Below, piece by piece: positions 5,573 to 7,937 of a DNA stretch of 7,937 bases (the stretch's first letter is position 1; each line of letters starts with the position of its first letter). Position numbers and translations under genes: made by a program. The stretch is from DAOTVD01 sp034437075. Lineage in GTDB: Bacteria; Chloroflexota; Anaerolineae; Aggregatilineales; J027. Under the pieces are notes generated by a model. That model made no database searches, was not told where the DNA came from, and worked only from the letters and a program-made list of their open reading frames with translations. Location: NCBI GenBank assembly GCA_034437075.1, contig DAOTVD010000134.1, positions 1 to 7,937 of the forward strand. Reading direction: 5' to 3'.

Positions 5573-7009
5573 TTACGGATAAATGCCCATATCGGCGTAG
5601 CTTTTCGCGATCTTCTGAATAGCCACATAATAGGCCGCTGTGCGGAAATTCCGAATCGCCTCCTGCTGGGCGAAGACCTCGCTAATTTCCTGATAGGCCA
5701 AGCGCATGGTGTCATCCAGGCCGCTCAGTACCAGGGTTCGTTCGTCCGCTTCCATCATGATCCCCCGGCGCAGTTCAACGGGGATCGGTTGCCCGGTGGC
5801 CACTTCGATAGCATCAATGATGCTCTGGCCGCGCCATTCATCCAGGCGACGTTGTAAACGCCCAAAACGAATATGGGAGATGTTTTTGATCCATTCGAAA
5901 TAGCTAACCGTTACGCCCCCCGCATTCACGAAGGCATCCGGCAAAACGACAACCCCGCGTTCCCGCAAAATCTGGTCAGCCGCGTAAGTCACCGGGCCGT
6001 TGGCGGCTTCGACAATCACGTTCGCTCGGATGCGCGCGGCGTTGCTCACGTTGATCTGCGTTTCCAGAGCAGCGGGGACGAGCAAATCACAGTCTTCTTC
6101 TAGTAATGCCGCGCCGTTTTCAAAGAAAATGCCCCCCGCAAAGCCGGTTAAGCCGCCATGCTCGCGAATATGGTTCTTAACATGCTCGACATTCAAGCCG
6201 TTTTCATCATACACGCCGCCATCCCATTCAATGATGCCCACAATACACGCATCATCTTCGCTTTGTAGATTGCGCGCCGCATGGTAGCCCACATTCCCTA
6301 AACCCTGGATGATGATTCGCTTACCCGCTAGGCCCGGCGATAGACCCGCGCGTTGCACGTCGTGCGGATGGCGGAAAAATTCGCGGATGACGTACTGCAC
6401 CCCGCGCCCGGTGGCTTCTTCGCGACCCGGAATACCGCCCGTTTCGACTGGCTTGCCCGTTACGCAGGCGAAATGATTAATGTCATGCGGCTTGATGGCG
6501 CGGTAGGTGTCTGCAATCCACGCCATTTCACGCGAGCCAGTGCCAATATCTGGTGCAGGGACATTTTCGGCAGGGCTAATATAGCCTTTATTGATGAGTT
6601 CAATGGCAAAGCGCCGGGTCACATGTTCCAGGTCATCTTCGGTCAGCAAGCGCGGATCAACCGCCAGACCGCCTTTCGAGCCGCCAAACGGCACGTTCAC
6701 AATCGCGCATTTGTACGTCATCAATGCCGCTAAGGCTTCGACTTCATCCTGATTGACATAGGACGCAAAGCGTAGCCCCCCTTTCACGGGCAAGCGATGT
6801 TCACTATGAACGGCCCGCCAGCCCGTAAAGGTATGGACTTTGCCATCACTCAACTCAACGGGAAACTGCACTTTGATAACCGATTTGATGGCCTGAATCT
6901 GTTGAGGAATGCCCAATGGCAAGGACATCAGCTGAAACGCCTCATTGACCATCATGCGCACATTTTCACGAAACGATGGAATCTCTTGAATAGTGGACGT
7001 CATATTCAT
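5573..7009 (-). CDS. gdhA: Glutamate dehydrogenase (Glu/Leu/Phe/Val dehydrogenase family), animal-like type
   Basis: A cytoplasmic enzyme interconverting glutamate with 2-oxoglutarate and ammonium (478 residues). Substrate-side landmarks are all visible: Lys76 in PVKGGLRF, Lys100 in MTYKCA, catalytic Lys112 in PFGGSKGG, catalytic Asp154 in PAPDIGTGS, and Ser369 in AGGVTVSYFEW; the Lys76/Ser369 pair marks glutamate rather than leucine or phenylalanine as substrate. The NAD-binding Rossmann motif GLGNVG is at 236-241, with acidic Glu261 after the second strand, consistent with NAD preference (inference). After Ser369 the protein continues through FGRLQRRLDEW and LSGLDDTM to a RTAAYYVAIQKI end, a layout longer than ~420-residue bacterial GDHs and recalling animal GDH. 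The start is ATG 7009 (an alternative in-frame ATG is at 7003); no good ribosome-binding site is seen. It converges on the glycosyltransferase gene and ends before a strong terminator. Confidence 0.93.
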   Translation of the reverse strand: MNMTSTIQEIPSFRENVRMMVNEAFQLMSLPLGIPQQIQAIKSVIKVQFPVELSDGKVHTFTGWRAVHSEHRLPVKGGLRFASYVNQDEVEALAALMTYKCAIVNVPFGGSKGGLAVDPRLLTEDDLEHVTRRFAIELINKGYISPAENVPAPDIGTGSREMAWIADTYRAIKPHDINHFACVTGKPVETGGIPGREEATGRGVQYVIREFFRHPHDVQRAGLSPGLAGKRIIIQGLGNVGYHAARNLQSEDDACIVGIIEWDGGVYDENGLNVEHVKNHIREHGGLTGFAGGIFFENGAALLEEDCDLLVPAALETQINVSNAARIRANVIVEAANGPVTYAADQILRERGVVVLPDAFVNAGGVTVSYFEWIKNISHIRFGRLQRRLDEWRGQSIIDAIEVATGQPIPVELRRGIMMEADERTLVLSGLDDTMRLAYQEISEVFAQQEAIRNFRTAAYYVAIQKIAKSYADMGIYP

Positions 7010-7025
7010 TGAAGGTACTTTTAAG

Positions 7026-7142
7026 ATGTCTTTGAATTGTCTTCTTTACGTTATCTTTAGCGTAGGCTTTTTTTTCGCTGGTGTCTATGCCATTTTGTAC
7101 TATCTTGTGGCCCAATCGTCCATAAGAAGCAAGAGACACTAG
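7026..7142 (+). CDS. Candidate 38-residue single-pass membrane peptide (tentative)
   Basis: A short open frame from ATG 7026 to TAG 7140-7142 encodes a peptide with a continuous hydrophobic stretch (residues ~5-29, including LLYVIFSVGFFFAGVYAILY) and a basic tail ending SIRSKRH, the layout of a small single-span membrane protein with its C-terminus inside. GAAGG (7011-7015) lies 10 bases upstream and could be a ribosome-binding site. It begins only 16 bp from the divergent dehydrogenase start, so its coding DNA would have to hold that gene's promoter. The stretch is T-rich and T-rich intergenic DNA readily gives hydrophobic frames by chance, so this is a candidate and not a firm gene. I recognise no family. 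Confidence 0.3.
   Translation: MSLNCLLYVIFSVGFFFAGVYAILYYLVAQSSIRSKRH
7094..7122 (-). promoter_or_regulatory. Possible promoter of the glutamate dehydrogenase gene
   Basis: On the - strand TGGACG (complement of 7117-7122, 4/6 to TTGACA) and TACAAA (complement of 7094-7099, 4/6 to TATAAT) are 17 bases apart. This would give a leader of about 78 bases containing an A8 tract (complement of 7068-7075). Both boxes are weak matches; the rest of the 7010-7166 gap offers nothing clearly better. Confidence 0.25.
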
Positions 7143-7286
7143 CCAGGGCGAAGCTATCCAAGTGGTATGTCCTCAAAACGACGCCAGCATAACGCATTGC
7201 GTCGCTTTAGCAATGGCAGAGCGTCACTAGACAGCCTCGCGCGGGCATGGCATACTGAGCGCTGGCCAACAGAAAGACAATCCCTT

Positions 7287-7883
7287 ATGCGTATCGGTAT
7301 CTTTGGCGGCACCTTTAACCCGCCCCATATCGGACATATGATCTTGGCGGACACAGCCGCCGAAGAACTCGGCCTAGACCGCGTATTGTTCGTGCCTGCC
7401 GCCGAACCACCCCATAAACAGGGCTGGCCGCGTGCAGCGGTCGAGCATCGTCTGCGCATGGTCGAAATGGCGATAGCCGGACAGGCCTTGTTTCAACTCT
7501 CAGCTGTAGACGTTACCCGCCCAGGCCCGCATTATGCCGCCGATATGATCCGCATTGTGGCCGAGCACCACCCTGGCGCGGCGCTGTTCTTCCTGATGGG
7601 CAGCGACTCATTACGGGATTTATTGGCCTGGCACCAACCGGAAGCCATCGTCGCGCAATGTCATCTGGTGGTCATGAGCCGCCCGGTAAATCCGCCGGAT
7701 ATGGCGCAGCTTTACGAAGCGCTCCCCCAATTGCGCGAGCGGCTCATCGCGATTGAATCGCCAGAAATCGAAATATCGTCTACAAACATTGTAGCCCGCA
7801 TCCGCGCGGGAAAATCCGTGCGCTATCGCCTGCCGGATGTCGTGCTGGATTACATCCTCGAACACCAACTGTACAAGGAGTGA
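7287..7883 (+). CDS. nadD: Nicotinate-nucleotide adenylyltransferase
   Basis: A 198-residue cytoplasmic enzyme that joins nicotinate mononucleotide and ATP to make deamido-NAD, a late step of NAD synthesis. It opens with MRIGIFGGTFNPPHIGHM, containing the nucleotidyltransferase (H/T)xGH signature (His14, His17), followed by VPAAEPPHK (36-43), the MGSDSL...W115 nucleotide-recognition region and the C-terminal ISSTNIVARIRAG (163-175). In most relatives the last motif reads ISSTxIR; here the Arg position is Val169, with Arg171 two residues later. The start at 7287 gives the normal family length and puts the conserved GGTFNPPH at residue 7; the frame stays open upstream to an ATG at 7167, but those 40 residues look like nothing in NadD. 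Only a weak AGAAAG is present ahead of the start. A secreted-protein gene follows 4 bp after the stop. Confidence 0.92.
   Translation: MRIGIFGGTFNPPHIGHMILADTAAEELGLDRVLFVPAAEPPHKQGWPRAAVEHRLRMVEMAIAGQALFQLSAVDVTRPGPHYAADMIRIVAEHHPGAALFFLMGSDSLRDLLAWHQPEAIVAQCHLVVMSRPVNPPDMAQLYEALPQLRERLIAIESPEIEISSTNIVARIRAGKSVRYRLPDVVLDYILEHQLYKE
7875..7880 (+). promoter_or_regulatory. Strong Shine-Dalgarno site for the gene at the right edge
   Basis: AAGGAG, lying in the last codons of nadD and abutting its stop, is 7 bases before ATG 7888. It is the best ribosome-binding site in the window and indicates that the next gene is co-transcribed with nadD. Confidence 0.8.
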
Positions 7884-7887
7884 GCGT

Positions 7888-7937
7888 ATGCCATCCTTCC
7901 GTCATATCATGCTAAGCTTACTGGCTGCGGCCTGCAT
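7888..7937 (+). CDS. Start of a secreted protein or lipoprotein (3' end outside window)
   Basis: Only 16 complete codons are inside the window, reading MPSFRHIMLSLLAAAC. The pattern of a short basic N-terminus, a hydrophobic core and a Cys after small residues suggests a signal peptide, possibly of a lipoprotein; the residues before the Cys are AAA and not the usual L-(A/S)-(G/A), so the lipobox is weak. The strong AAGGAG site 7 bases upstream supports a real gene that forms an operon with nadD. The function cannot be read from this fragment. Confidence 0.6.
   Translation, partial: MPSFRHIMLSLLAAAC

Noticed and set aside
5480..5857. + strand open frame of 125 codons, and others across 5873-7012
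   Set aside because: They lie antisense to the clearly recognisable glutamate dehydrogenase and show no family motif; they are shadows of its codon bias.
7167..7286. 40-residue N-terminal extension of NadD from ATG 7167
   Set aside because: NadD normally starts a few residues before GGTFNPPH; the extension is Arg/Ser-rich with no recognisable feature and the ATG at 7287 gives standard length.

Overview
The window looks like chromosomal DNA of a fairly GC-rich bacterium, most probably a member of the Chloroflexota (Anaerolineae-like). This assignment is by inference: the membrane-anchored 'baseplate J-like' protein, the divergent pyrophosphatase-like protein and the RuvX homologue resemble families I associate with that phylum, and no rRNA or other marker gene is present to confirm it. 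No phage, CRISPR array, tRNA or transposase gene is visible.

Left part (1-2923, all + strand): the 3' end of proC (proline synthesis) is followed by a tiny open frame that looks like the amputated start of a SAM methyltransferase. After a short gap with a GC-rich hairpin comes a tightly packed three-gene cluster: a 527-residue single-pass membrane protein with a baseplate J-like extracytoplasmic region, ruvX (ATGA overlap), and a small pyrophosphatase-like protein (8-bp overlap). The overlaps imply co-translation.

Middle part (2924-5572): a strong extended -10 promoter drives a polytopic lysylphosphatidylglycerol-synthase-TM/flippase-like protein and a family-4-type glycosyltransferase 17-20 bp downstream, a likely envelope glycolipid pair. 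Immediately after the glycosyltransferase stop codon is a ~97-bp palindromic, MITE-like element made of two GAATTC-centred hairpins, followed by AT-rich convergent intergenic DNA with two hairpins that fit terminators for the opposite strand.

Right part (5573-7937): a glutamate dehydrogenase on the - strand whose C-terminal region resembles the animal GDH type more than the short bacterial type. It is divergent from a + strand block with a candidate 38-residue membrane peptide, nadD (NAD synthesis), and the start of a secreted protein or lipoprotein translated from a strong Shine-Dalgarno site overlapping the end of nadD.

Most of the window is ordinary core metabolism. The parts worth a second look are the baseplate J-like/RuvX/pyrophosphatase-like cluster (two of its enzyme-like members lack normally conserved residues), the palindromic element, the methyltransferase remnant and the small membrane ORF. 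I see no clear evidence of a complete undescribed system.
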